From positions 1 to 18,797 of the forward strand of contig JBBRTJ010000073.1 of NCBI GenBank assembly GCA_038244535.1: a stretch of 18,797 bases of DNA, written 5' to 3'. The stretch comes from JBBRTJ01 sp038244535. GTDB taxonomy: Bacteria > Actinomycetota > Acidimicrobiia > Acidimicrobiales > Ilumatobacteraceae. The position numbers and the translations under genes were made by a program. Shown here one piece after another: positions 1-7,542 of the stretch. Numbering within the stretch: position 1 is the stretch's first letter; every line of letters begins with the position of its first letter. A model generated the notes under the pieces. That model worked only from the letters and a program-made list of their open reading frames with translations, was not told the DNA's origin and did no database searches.

Positions 1-860
1 GAGCCGAGGTGGGCTTGCCGATCTCAGTTGGCGCAGCAAGCACCAAGCACCTCGCCAAGATCGCATCGCAGGTGGCCAAGCCCGACGGCCTCGTCGTCGT
101 GCCGGTGGGCGAGGAGGTCACCTTCCTCGACCCGTTGCCCGTCGGCCTCGTGTGGGGCATTGGCCCGGTCACCCGAGCCATCCTTGCCGATCGAGGCATC
201 CACACGATTGGCCAACTGGCCGCATCACACGACTCGGAACTTCGCTCGCTCCTCGGGCCCACGATGGGCACCAAGCTGCGAGGCCTGGCGGCCAACGAGG
301 ACCGGCGCCCGGTGCAAGCCAACCCCCGGGCCGGCTCGGTCGGCGCCCAGTCCGCGCTCGGTCGTACCGAGCCGACGCCAGACCTGGTCGGCTCAGTGTT
401 GGGTCACCTCGCCGATCGTGTCGCGGCGCGGTTACGAGCCCAGGGCCGCGCGGGGCGCACGGTCACGGTTCGGGTGCGCTTCGTCGGCATGCGGGCGGTC
501 ACGAGGTCGTTCACCGGCCCGCATCCGATCGCGACCACGCTCACCCTCACCGAGGTCGCCGAGCGCCTGGTGTGGTCAGCGCTTGCGGAGCACGCCGAGG
601 AACAAGAGATCTCGTTGCTCGCCATCTCGGTGTCCAACCTCGTCGACCAGCCGGCGCTCCAGCTCGAGCTCGGCGTGCTTCCCGACGACCCGCTTCGCCC
701 GGGCTCGACGACGGGTGCGGCCCGATGGGCGGTGGACCACTCGATGGATCTGGTGCGGCGCCGCTTCGGCCGATCCGCAGTCGGCTACGCCTCCGTCGCC
801 CTTTCCGCCAGTGATCGGGTTCCGGACGCCTTCCGCGAGCTGGCCGAGCACGAGCTGTGA
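1..860 (+). CDS. dinB: DNA polymerase IV (Y-family, DinB), C-terminal part; 5' end outside window
   Basis: Translesion DNA polymerase of the Y family, which copies past damaged bases. The reading frame is already open at base 3 and enters inside the palm domain at the conserved stretch VGLPISVGAASTKHLAKIAS, followed by KPDGLVVV. The GTG at base 9 is an internal valine codon, not a start. Next comes the thumb helix-hairpin-helix (PVGLVWGIGPVTRAILADRG) and then the little-finger domain (about visible residues 105-240), with the usual SVGAQSALGR linker. The catalytic palm carboxylates would lie upstream and cannot be checked. It ends in TGA at 858-860 and faces putA tail to tail, with 127 bp between. 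No lexA-type box can be seen because the promoter is outside the window. Family assignment is firm; DinB1 versus DinB2/3 paralogue is not decided. Confidence 0.93.
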   Translation, partial: AEVGLPISVGAASTKHLAKIASQVAKPDGLVVVPVGEEVTFLDPLPVGLVWGIGPVTRAILADRGIHTIGQLAASHDSELRSLLGPTMGTKLRGLAANEDRRPVQANPRAGSVGAQSALGRTEPTPDLVGSVLGHLADRVAARLRAQGRAGRTVTVRVRFVGMRAVTRSFTGPHPIATTLTLTEVAERLVWSALAEHAEEQEISLLAISVSNLVDQPALQLELGVLPDDPLRPGSTTGAARWAVDHSMDLVRRRFGRSAVGYASVALSASDRVPDAFRELAEHEL

Positions 861-924
861 GCGCGGTTCGAGCAGGTCGCTCGCATGCATCGGCCCCTCG
901 TCGCCGACCGTCTACGTCGCCTCC

Positions 925-940
925 TTCTCATTTCTGAGAA
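925..940. terminator. Small hairpin between convergent dinB and putA
   Basis: TTCTCA-TTTC-TGAGAA is a perfect 6-bp stem with a 4-nt loop. It lies 65 bp after the dinB stop and 48 bp from the putA stop. It has no T-run and is AT-rich, so it would be a weak terminator at best. It is the only clear hairpin in the gap. Confidence 0.25.
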
Positions 941-987
941 CCACGCGTCGCAGATCGGTGCCCGCTCACACTCGTCGCCTCGGACGG

Positions 988-3900
988 TCAAGGGTTCGAT
1001 TGCCCAGCGGGGAGCCGGCCGTGGCGGTGGAGGGTCTGGGACACGGCCTGTTCGCGAAGCCATCGCGGCAGCTCGACACGGGGGTCGGTGTGCAGGGGGC
1101 TGTCGTCGACGGCCACCGATGCACGATGCGCGGCGCGAAGCACATCGTCGCTCACGGCGCCGGCGATTCTCAGCCGATCGACAGTGAGCGAGGCGAGCCG
1201 CGTCGCAAACGCGTCGTCCGACTCGGCGTCCGAATCGGAAACGATGAGTCGGGCACCGAGCGCGGCGGCCGCGGCGCGAGCGAGCAGTTCGGCGCCTGGT
1301 GGTGCATCGGGGCCAAGGCGCAGCGCGACGCCACCGCGGAGCGGGCGGTACCGCAACGAGTTGCGTTCGGACCGCAGTCCGGTCGGGTCATGCTCGGCGG
1401 CTGCCTCAGCGCGTGTCCAGGCTCCGAATCGGGCGGCTAGATCGCTTGGGATCGGTCCGGGTGGAGTGGGCCAGCATCGGAGCGATGAGACGTAGTGCGG
1501 GCCGCCGGCCTTCACGGTCGGACCGACGACGGAGTGCTTCCAGCCGCCGAAGGGCTGGCGTTGCACGATGGCGCCGGTCACGCCTCGGTTGACGTAGAGG
1601 TTCCCTGCCTCCACCTGGTCGCACCACTGCTCGATCTCGGCGGGATCAAGCGCCTGCAACCCTGCAGTGAGCCCGAAGGCGCTGTCGTTCTGCAGCGCGA
1701 TGGCTTCGTCGAGATCGGCGGCTCGCATCACCGCGAGCACCGGACCGAAGCACTCGGTACGAGCGAGCCACGAGCCGGGTCGAACCCCGAGTCTCACGCC
1801 CGGAGACCAGAGCCGGTCGCCATCGAGGCATCGGGGTTCCACGAGCCACTCGTCGCCGTCGTCGAGCGTGGTGAGAGCACGACGAAGGTCGTCGCCCGGC
1901 GGTCCGATCAGGGGGCCGACATCGGTCGTCAGGTCGTCCGCTTGACCGACACGCAACGTCGTGACGGCGTCGCGCAGGCGGCGCCGAAACCCTGGGTCGT
2001 CGTAGACCGATGCTTCGACGATGGCGATGCTGGCGGCCGAGCACTTCTGGCCGGCGTGACCGAACGCGGAGCGAACCAGGTCGCCGAGCGCGGCGTCGAG
2101 ATCGGCGGTGGCCGTGATGACCATGGCGTTCTTGCCGCTCGTCTCGGCGTGCAACCGCAGCGTCGGCCTCCACCCGAGGAACATCTGAGCCGTGGCGTGC
2201 GCTCCTGTGAGGATCACGGCGTCGACATCCGGATGGGTGATCAGTCGCCGACCCGCGTCATCGTCGGGGCAGGCGACCAACTGGAGCACCTCGTGAGGGA
2301 CCCCCGCCGCCCAGCAACACGTCGCCACCAGTGACGCACATCGGACCGCTTGTGGCGCCGGCTTCAGCACCACGGTGTTGCCTGCAGCAAGGGCGGCAAC
2401 CACACCGCCGAGGGGGATGGCGAACGGGAAGTTCCACGGCGGGGTCACCACCACCGTGCCGAGCGGCGCGGACGCCGTGCCATCCGCGGCAAGGCGTTCG
2501 ATGGCCATGACCGATCGGGCGTAGTACCGGGCGAAGTCGATGGCCTCGGAGATCTCCGGGTCACCCTCGCCGACCGTCTTACCGGCCTCATGCATCATCG
2601 TGGCGAGGATCTCACCGCGACGGTCGGCGACGACATCGCCGATCCGGTTGACGAGCAGGGCACGTTCGGTGGCGGGGACCGCCGCCCACACGACCTGCGC
2701 GGCGACAGCGGACTTCACTGCGTCGTTGACATCGGCGAGGCTGGCCACCGGTGGCGGCGGTGATGACGACCAGCGCTCGAGCGTCGTCGCCAGCCATTCG
2801 CGATTGACCGGTCGCGTGAAGTCGGTGTCGGCCTCGTTGACGAACGGTGTCGCGGCGTCGATCGGTGCCGGTGGCTGGCGACGATCCTGGGTGCGCCGGG
2901 TCCGCCGGTCGATCGAGCGGCGATCGCGCCACGCCACGGCGAACCGGTTGGCCTGATCACGGAACACCGCGTTGCCGGGAGCGATCTCGAACAGAGCGGT
3001 GAGGAAGTTCTCCGGCGCAGTGTTCTCGTCGAGTCGACGCACGAGGTAGGCGATCGCCGCGGGGAAGTCGTCGTGTCCGACGATCGGGGAGTAGAGCAGG
3101 ATCGAACCGGCGCGCGCCTTGACGGCGGCGGCATGGGCGGGCGCCATGCCTTCGAGCATCTCGAACTCGAGCCGATCTTGCTGGCCACGCTCGGTTAGCT
3201 GGTCGCGCTGCAGCAGCCCCCACGCGAGATCGAACACGTTGTGGCTCGCCAGGCCGATGCGCACGCTGTCGTCGTTCGCGGGTTCGAGCAGGCGTTCGAG
3301 CAGCGCCTTGTAGCTGGCGTCGACCTCGGCCTTGCTGGCAAAGGTCGCCAGCTCCCAGCCGCGGAGGTCCGCCTCGACCGTTTCCATGGCGAGGTTGGCG
3401 CCCTTGACGACGCGGATCTTGATCTTGGCGCCGCCGCCCGTCACCCGCGCCCGAGCCCACGTGCACAGATCGATGGCGACCGCATGGGAGTCGGGGAGGT
3501 AAGCCTGAAGAACGATGCCCGCCTCGACGTTGCGAAACTCGGGCTCATCCAGCACGGTACGAAACACCGTCGTCGTCAGCTCAAGATCGCGGTACTCCTC
3601 CATGTCGAGGTTGACGAACTTCGCCGGCGTGTGTGCCATGGCGGCCCGAAGCAGGTCACGAAACGCGTCGCTCACCTGGGCCACGGTGGCGTCGAAGGCC
3701 AGCGCGCTCACGTGAGCGCACACAGCCGAGATCTTGACCGACACGTAGCCGACATCGGGTCGAGCCAACTGCTCGAGCACGAGGTGAAGTCGGTGCTGGG
3801 CTTCGGCGTCGCTGAGGATCGACTCACCGAGGACGTTGACGTTGCTGCGCACTCCGGCGGCTCGCCGAGCCGCCAAGTGACGCGTCAACCGTTCGGGGTC

Positions 3901-4314
3901 GGCGTCCAGGACCACTTCCGCGCTCTCGGCCCGGAGCCGCCGCTCGACCAGCGCCATGACAGGCCGGGGCAACACCGGGGCCAGGCGGGCACCGACGCGA
4001 AGCAGCAACCGGTCGAATGATCCGAGACCTCCGAGGGGAACCTCGTGGACCAACGCCGCGAACCGCCGCGCCGCCCGGCGGGGATCCTGGATGCGAGTCA
4101 CCTCGTCGGTCAGCGCCATCGTGAAGGCCTGTGCGTCTCGATCGCCCACGATGGCGGCCATTCGTGCGGTTCGGCGCCGCACGGCCCGGCTCTCGCCAGT
4201 CCGCAGCGACTCGGCTTCCCGCAGCAGGCGCCCGGCCAACTCGATGACGCGAGAGGGCTCGTCGTGCGCCGCGCCTGCCGGGTCAGCTTGCGGGCTCAGG
4301 TCCATGGCCACCAT
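988..4314 (-). CDS. putA: Bifunctional proline dehydrogenase / L-glutamate gamma-semialdehyde (P5C) dehydrogenase
   Basis: Two-step oxidation of proline to glutamate: FAD-dependent proline dehydrogenase, then NAD-dependent P5C dehydrogenase with channelling of the intermediate. The protein is 1108 aa. PRODH barrel motifs are seen in the first ~450 residues (YVSVKISAVCA, NLDMEEYRDLELT, RVVKGANLAMETVEAD, GLASHNVFDLAW, EFEMLEGM). The aldehyde dehydrogenase half follows with PPWNFPFAIP, catalytic Glu724 in LHAETSGKN and nucleophile Cys758 in GHAGQKCSAAS. About 150 further residues (ERNSLRYRP...WLREQAVSQTLHRHG) match the extra C-terminal domain of longer PutAs. There is no N-terminal ribbon-helix-helix domain, so it should not repress its own gene as E. 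coli PutA does. The start at 4314 is chosen for GGAGGG six bases upstream; an in-frame start at 4374 has no such site. The gene is divergent from the Rieske oxygenase. Confidence 0.95.
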   Translation of the reverse strand: MVAMDLSPQADPAGAAHDEPSRVIELAGRLLREAESLRTGESRAVRRRTARMAAIVGDRDAQAFTMALTDEVTRIQDPRRAARRFAALVHEVPLGGLGSFDRLLLRVGARLAPVLPRPVMALVERRLRAESAEVVLDADPERLTRHLAARRAAGVRSNVNVLGESILSDAEAQHRLHLVLEQLARPDVGYVSVKISAVCAHVSALAFDATVAQVSDAFRDLLRAAMAHTPAKFVNLDMEEYRDLELTTTVFRTVLDEPEFRNVEAGIVLQAYLPDSHAVAIDLCTWARARVTGGGAKIKIRVVKGANLAMETVEADLRGWELATFASKAEVDASYKALLERLLEPANDDSVRIGLASHNVFDLAWGLLQRDQLTERGQQDRLEFEMLEGMAPAHAAAVKARAGSILLYSPIVGHDDFPAAIAYLVRRLDENTAPENFLTALFEIAPGNAVFRDQANRFAVAWRDRRSIDRRTRRTQDRRQPPAPIDAATPFVNEADTDFTRPVNREWLATTLERWSSSPPPPVASLADVNDAVKSAVAAQVVWAAVPATERALLVNRIGDVVADRRGEILATMMHEAGKTVGEGDPEISEAIDFARYYARSVMAIERLAADGTASAPLGTVVVTPPWNFPFAIPLGGVVAALAAGNTVVLKPAPQAVRCASLVATCCWAAGVPHEVLQLVACPDDDAGRRLITHPDVDAVILTGAHATAQMFLGWRPTLRLHAETSGKNAMVITATADLDAALGDLVRSAFGHAGQKCSAASIAIVEASVYDDPGFRRRLRDAVTTLRVGQADDLTTDVGPLIGPPGDDLRRALTTLDDGDEWLVEPRCLDGDRLWSPGVRLGVRPGSWLARTECFGPVLAVMRAADLDEAIALQNDSAFGLTAGLQALDPAEIEQWCDQVEAGNLYVNRGVTGAIVQRQPFGGWKHSVVGPTVKAGGPHYVSSLRCWPTPPGPIPSDLAARFGAWTRAEAAAEHDPTGLRSERNSLRYRPLRGGVALRLGPDAPPGAELLARAAAAALGARLIVSDSDAESDDAFATRLASLTVDRLRIAGAVSDDVLRAAHRASVAVDDSPLHTDPRVELPRWLREQAVSQTLHRHGRLPAGQSNP

Positions 4315-4367
4315 TGAACGCCCTCCGACGCCCCCCGGTCGAGGCGTCTCCTCAGCGTCGCCACCGC

Positions 4368-4393
4368 AGGTCACCGCTGCAGGTTGGTGACCT
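4368..4393. promoter_or_regulatory. Candidate operator upstream of putA (perfect inverted repeat)
   Basis: AGGTCACC-N10-GGTGACCT is a perfect 8-bp inverted repeat whose arm centres are 18 bp apart. That geometry suits a dimeric helix-turn-helix regulator. It starts 54 bp upstream of the putA start codon, where a repressor or activator of proline catabolism could sit. It could also fold as a hairpin in the leader RNA. No regulator gene lies next to it in this window. Confidence 0.4.
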
Positions 4394-4406
4394 CAGAGAA
4401 GAGCGT

Positions 4407-4440
4407 GAGAACCAGGTGCCGCAGATCGATGTCGGTTCTC
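4407..4440. repeat. Second inverted repeat in the putA upstream region
   Basis: GAGAACC and GGTTCTC form a perfect 7-bp inverted repeat separated by 20 bp, just beyond the AGGTCACC palindrome. It may be part of the same control region or may be chance. Confidence 0.25.
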
Positions 4441-4580
4441 GAACGCGACGCGCTCGACCGTCAGCGGCAGCGGCCTCCGGTTCCCCGACCTCTGTACGTC
4501 GGAATGCGCTCGCCGCATCCAGCTTGGTTGTCCTGCGGCTCCCGGTCGCCGGGCCTTGCCGGGCCGAGGTGGAGCGAATT

Positions 4581-4610
4581 TTCGCGCCCGGAGGCCGGGC
4601 GATCTACCTT
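4581..4610 (+). promoter_or_regulatory. Possible promoter of the Rieske oxygenase gene
   Basis: TACCTT at 4605-4610 fits the TANNNT -10 pattern of actinobacteria. TTCGCG lies 18 bp upstream as a poor -35. Transcription would start near 4617 and leave a leader of about 35 nt containing the GGAGGGGG ribosome site. The same TACCTT hexamer is used just before the nucleotidyltransferase gene at 6417. Confidence 0.3.
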
Positions 4611-4651
4611 GCGGCTCCTGGGGACCATGTGGCCCGGAGGGGGAACCGACC

Positions 4652-6250
4652 GTGACCGAGACCTTGACCGGAACCGACCGCTCGGCCGGCATCAGCCTGG
4701 CCGAGCTGCTGGCCGAGGACAGCCACCCCGTCACGGACGTCTTCCTGCGCGAGGGGCCGATCGAGACCGGCAACACGCGGGTCCCGGCCGGCCTCTACTA
4801 CTCGAAGGCCTGGCACGACCTCGAGGTTGTGCGCCTGTGGAGCCGGGTTTGGCAGCTGGCCTGCCTCGAGGAGGAGATCCCCGAGGTCGGCGATTACCAC
4901 GTCTACGAGGTCGCCCACCTGTCGTTTCTCGTGGTCCGCACTGCCTCGGGTGAGATCAAGGCGTACCGCAACGCCTGCCTGCACCGCGGCCGCAAGCTGC
5001 GCGTCAACGAGGGCCGCGGGGCCAAGCACCTGCGGTGCGCGTTCCATGGTTGGGCCTGGAACCTCGACGGCTCGCTCAAGGAGATCCCGTGCCAGTGGGA
5101 CTTTCCGGACCTGGACCTGTCCACCTGCGGCCTGCCGGAGGCAAAGGTCGGCACGTGGCAGGGCTTCGTGTTCATCAACCCCGACCGTGACGCGGCACCG
5201 CTGGACGACTTCCTGGCCGGGCTCGACGAGCACTTCACCCACCTGCCGTTCACGAAGCGGGTCAAGATCGCCCACATCGAGCGCAAGATGCGGGTGAACT
5301 GGAAGGCGTGCCAGGAGGCCTTCATGGAGGCGTACCACACGGTGGCCACGCACCCCACGCTGATGCCGAACCTCGGTGATGCCAACACCCGCTACGACGT
5401 CTTCGGCACCTTCTCCCGCGCCGTGTCCCCCCACGGCGTGGAGAGCCCGCACCTGGCCAACATGACCCACTACGAGCAGCCCGAGGACGGGCTGCAGTTC
5501 GCCCGGTGGCGCCACCCGCTGAGCGGCTTCCTCTACGAGCGACTCGAGTTCGACCGGGTGCAGATCACCGACCTCGACGGGTTGGTGAGCCTGTTCGACC
5601 AGGACGGCAACTGGATCGACGGCCGACTCACCCAGGCCGACCCGCACCTGTGCAAGTGGATCGGCGGGTCGATGCTCGACGGCATGGACCAGATCCCGCA
5701 GATGCTGCCCCATCCGCCGGCGAGCATGGACACCCCGGCACTGCGGCGGGCCTGGATCGCCGAGCAGCGGCGCGAAGGGGTGCGCCGCCTGCACGGCGAC
5801 CTGATCGACGTCGACGCGGTGAGCGACGCCGAGATGATCGACGCCATCTACTACTCGGTGTTCCCGAACTGGTCGCCGTGGGGCTGCTTCAACGAGCTCT
5901 TCTATCGGTTCCGCCCCAACGGCGACGACCCCGACTCGTGCCTGTTCGAGATCATGCGCTTCGTGCCCGCGCCCGACCCGGCCAATCGGCCACGGCCGGC
6001 CAAGGTCACGCGCCTCGACTTCGACGACGAGTGGACCATGGCCCCCGAGCTCGGCCCCGTCCTGAAGGTGTTCCAGCAGGACTCGCTGAACCTGCCCCAC
6101 GTGCAGACCGGTCTGAAGGCCCAGGAGCAGCAGGAGGTGGTCTTCGCGTCCTACAACGAGACCAAGCTCCGCCACTTCTACGCCAACCTGTTCCGCTTCA
6201 TGGGGGTCGACGACCCGTTCACGGCCCTGGCCGAGGCCGAGGGTCGCTGA
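4652..6250 (+). CDS. Rieske [2Fe-2S] non-haem iron oxygenase, alpha (catalytic) subunit
   Basis: Ring-hydroxylating or demethylating oxygenase component that uses electrons from a separate reductase to activate O2 at a mononuclear iron. 532 aa. The Rieske cluster ligands are Cys109-x-His111 and Cys129-x2-His132, spaced by 17 residues. The SRPBCC-fold catalytic domain follows, with iron ligands His229 and His234 (EAYHTVATH) and Asp477 (FQQDSLN). The residue that bridges the Rieske centre to the iron in neighbouring subunits is Glu226 here, where naphthalene dioxygenase has Asp. The start is GTG at 4652, with GGAGGGGG 8-15 bases upstream; an in-frame start at 4556 would add unrelated sequence. 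No beta subunit, ferredoxin or reductase is nearby, so it must borrow redox partners encoded elsewhere. The substrate cannot be read from the sequence. Confidence 0.9.
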   Translation: MTETLTGTDRSAGISLAELLAEDSHPVTDVFLREGPIETGNTRVPAGLYYSKAWHDLEVVRLWSRVWQLACLEEEIPEVGDYHVYEVAHLSFLVVRTASGEIKAYRNACLHRGRKLRVNEGRGAKHLRCAFHGWAWNLDGSLKEIPCQWDFPDLDLSTCGLPEAKVGTWQGFVFINPDRDAAPLDDFLAGLDEHFTHLPFTKRVKIAHIERKMRVNWKACQEAFMEAYHTVATHPTLMPNLGDANTRYDVFGTFSRAVSPHGVESPHLANMTHYEQPEDGLQFARWRHPLSGFLYERLEFDRVQITDLDGLVSLFDQDGNWIDGRLTQADPHLCKWIGGSMLDGMDQIPQMLPHPPASMDTPALRRAWIAEQRREGVRRLHGDLIDVDAVSDAEMIDAIYYSVFPNWSPWGCFNELFYRFRPNGDDPDSCLFEIMRFVPAPDPANRPRPAKVTRLDFDDEWTMAPELGPVLKVFQQDSLNLPHVQTGLKAQEQQEVVFASYNETKLRHFYANLFRFMGVDDPFTALAEAEGR

Positions 6251-6262
6251 CCCGATCGGGTC
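6249..6262. terminator. Palindrome overlapping the oxygenase stop codon
   Basis: GACCCGATCGGGTC is a perfect 14-bp palindrome that begins inside the TGA stop (6248-6250). As RNA it would fold as a 5-bp GC stem with a GATC loop. No T-run follows, so termination is uncertain. Confidence 0.35.
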
Positions 6263-6348
6263 GGAGCCGATGACCGCGTGGATCGGAGCACGCCCGGGCG
6301 CCGTGCTGCGTAGCCAAGGAAGGTCCCAATGGGGCTCACCGTTGGACG

Positions 6349-6368
6349 ATCACCCGGAGCGGGTGACG
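6349..6368 (+). repeat. att-like direct repeat (distal copy of the tRNA-Gly 3' end)
   Basis: The 20 bp match the 3' terminus of the tRNA-Gly gene at 7447-7466 in the same orientation at 18 of 20 positions. The shared core is an uninterrupted 13 bp, GGAGCGGGTGACG. On the tRNA strand this core is the end of the T-arm, the acceptor strand and the CC of CCA. Its position is that expected of the distal attachment site of an element integrated downstream of a tRNA. It also contains a TCACCC-GGAGC-GGGTGA hairpin. Confidence 0.5.
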
Positions 6369-6404
6369 ACGCGTGATGCCATCAGGCCACCGGGCGACAG
6401 TTCG

Positions 6405-6410
6405 TACCTT
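6405..6410 (+). promoter_or_regulatory. -10 box for a leaderless nucleotidyltransferase transcript
   Basis: TACCTT ends six bases before the ATG at 6417, so the expected transcription start falls on the start codon. No Shine-Dalgarno sequence lies before the ATG (GGCCCC only), which is consistent with leaderless translation. No good -35 is seen. Confidence 0.4.
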
Positions 6411-6416
6411 GGCCCC

Positions 6417-6796
6417 ATGTCTGTCCAGCACGTCGTCGACGAGCAGGGGCGCTGCGACAGTAAGACGCTGCAGGAGCTGTGGCCGTCGGTAGTCGACGAG
6501 GTGGTCCGCGCTGTCAACCCGGCCGAGGTGATCCTGTTCGGCTCGGTGGAGCGGGGCGAGGACGGATCCGACTCCGACATCGATCTGCTCGTTGCCTTCG
6601 AGCACATCGACCCGGCGGAGAAGCGGCCGAAGATGGCGCGCATCCGATCGGCGATCCAGACGTTCGCGCCGGTCGACGTGATCGTCACCGATCCGGCCGA
6701 GATGGCGCAGCGACGCGACGACGTCGGCTCGATCCTGTACTGGCCCGCCCCGAGGGTCGGCTCGTCTCTCGGCGCTCGAGTGTCCAAGCAATCTGA
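6417..6796 (+). pseudogene. MNT-type minimal nucleotidyltransferase (antitoxin-like), frameshifted near its 3' end
   Basis: Minimal nucleotidyltransferase-fold protein of the kind paired with HEPN proteins; in characterised MntA/HepT pairs it AMPylates and silences the toxin. The pattern is clear: ILFGSVERGEDGSDSDIDLL, with Gly42-Ser43, Asp54 and Asp56, and the third carboxylate Asp88 in VDVIV. After GSILYWPA (to about 6749) the frame changes: the expected ending EGRLVSRRSSVQAI followed by TGA at 6794-6796 is read in the -1 frame. This points to loss of one base in the CCCGCCCC run at 6744-6751. Without the shift the protein runs on to 6860 with unrelated residues. The catalytic motifs lie upstream of the break, so activity could survive. 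The restored stop would overlap the HEPN gene by four bases. Confidence 0.7.
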
Positions 6797-7171
6797 CCCG
6801 CCACGAGTGGCTGCGGTTCGCCCACGACGATCTGGCTGCGGCTCGGCTGCTGCTGACTGACGTCGAGCTGCCGGCCCGATTGGCTTGCTTCCACGCGCAG
6901 CAAGCCGCCGAGAAGGCGCTGAAGGCCTCGCTTGTTTCATGCTGCCATTCAGTTCCGCAACACCCATGACCTCGTCGTGCTGGTGACCATGCAGCCCGAG
7001 CCCGTTCGGTCGGAGGTCGCCGGCCTCGATCTCCAGCGTCTTCAGCAATCGGCGGTGGATGCGCGCTACCCGACGGACCTTCCGGACATCACGGCCGACG
7101 AGGCGGTCGCCATCGTTGCCATCGTTGCCATCGCCGACCAGATCGCCGCGACGGTGGCTGTTGCGGTGAGG
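6793..7171 (+). pseudogene. HEPN-domain protein (toxin-like partner), frameshifted and without a normal start codon
   Basis: The HEPN partner of the nucleotidyltransferase gene. The first part reads TRHEWLRFAHDDLAAARLLL ... CFHAQQAAEKALKASL, typical of the family. At 6934-6938 one extra T in CTTGTTTCAT shifts the frame. Read uncorrected it stops at 6967-6969; in the +1 frame it continues HAAIQFRNTHDLVVLV ... YPTDLPDITADEA, the normal HEPN C-terminal half. The expected ATG is CTG at 6793-6795: with A in place of C it would be a classical ATGA overlap with the partner's TGA. Similarity fades around 7171, although the frame stays open to 7363. A 3 x 9-bp tandem repeat at 7106-7132 (GTYGCCATC) gives VAIVAIVAI, a slippage product. 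With start and frame both damaged, no full HEPN protein is likely. Confidence 0.7.
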
Positions 7172-7433
7172 GCGGATGGTCTGGCCTGCCGCTGCGACCG
7201 TCTCCAGGTGCGCTTCGTCGTACTCGCCGGGCAGGGGATTGCGCCCTACAAGACTTGGCCCTTCGAGCAACCACCGCCGCCCTCACCGCGAGGTCGAACC
7301 CGGCCCGGCCACGACCCCAGGGGCGTTCGAAGCCGACGACTACCGTCAGACCGTCCCCGCTAAACGGCCCGGGACTCAAACCACTGAGCCCCTATGAAAC
7401 TCGGGGCGCTTCGAACAGGTTCGGATCGTTGCC

Positions 7434-7446
7434 GATGTCCTGAGAC

Positions 7447-7449
<3 letters not shown>
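7434..7449. repeat. Inverted repeat just beyond the tRNA 3' end
   Basis: GATGTC-CTGA-GACATC is a perfect 6-bp stem with a 4-nt loop, four bases past the encoded CCA of the tRNA-Gly gene. It could end tRNA transcription or serve as an arm site of the neighbouring att-like repeat. No T-run is present. Confidence 0.3.
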
Positions 7450-7527
<78 letters not shown>

Positions 7528-7542
7528 AAGGGCGCTCAAACG

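Larger units (their letters stand above)
4315..4651. other. Divergent intergenic region between putA and the Rieske oxygenase gene
   Basis: These 337 bp hold no convincing gene. Short open frames exist on both strands but have random-looking composition and no ribosome sites. The region contains two inverted repeats on the putA side and a possible promoter on the oxygenase side, listed separately. The oxygenase ribosome site GGAGGGGG is at 4636-4643. Confidence 0.6.

Noticed and set aside
28..1440. 470-codon plus-strand frame crossing dinB and the end of putA
   Set aside because: It is an out-of-frame shadow of two genes whose correct frames are clear. Its composition is dominated by Arg/Ser/Pro as in shifted high-GC frames.
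1495..2334. 279-codon plus-strand frame inside putA
   Set aside because: Antisense of the aldehyde dehydrogenase domain with no motif or ribosome site.
4604..6175. 523-codon open frame antisense to the Rieske oxygenase
   Set aside because: It mirrors the GC-rich third positions of the real gene, is rich in V/G/E/L/H without any recognisable motif, and has no ribosome site. The plus-strand protein has complete Rieske motifs.
6350..7270. 306-codon minus-strand frame across the MNT/HEPN region
   Set aside because: It is antisense to recognisable nucleotidyltransferase and HEPN sequence and has no family resemblance.
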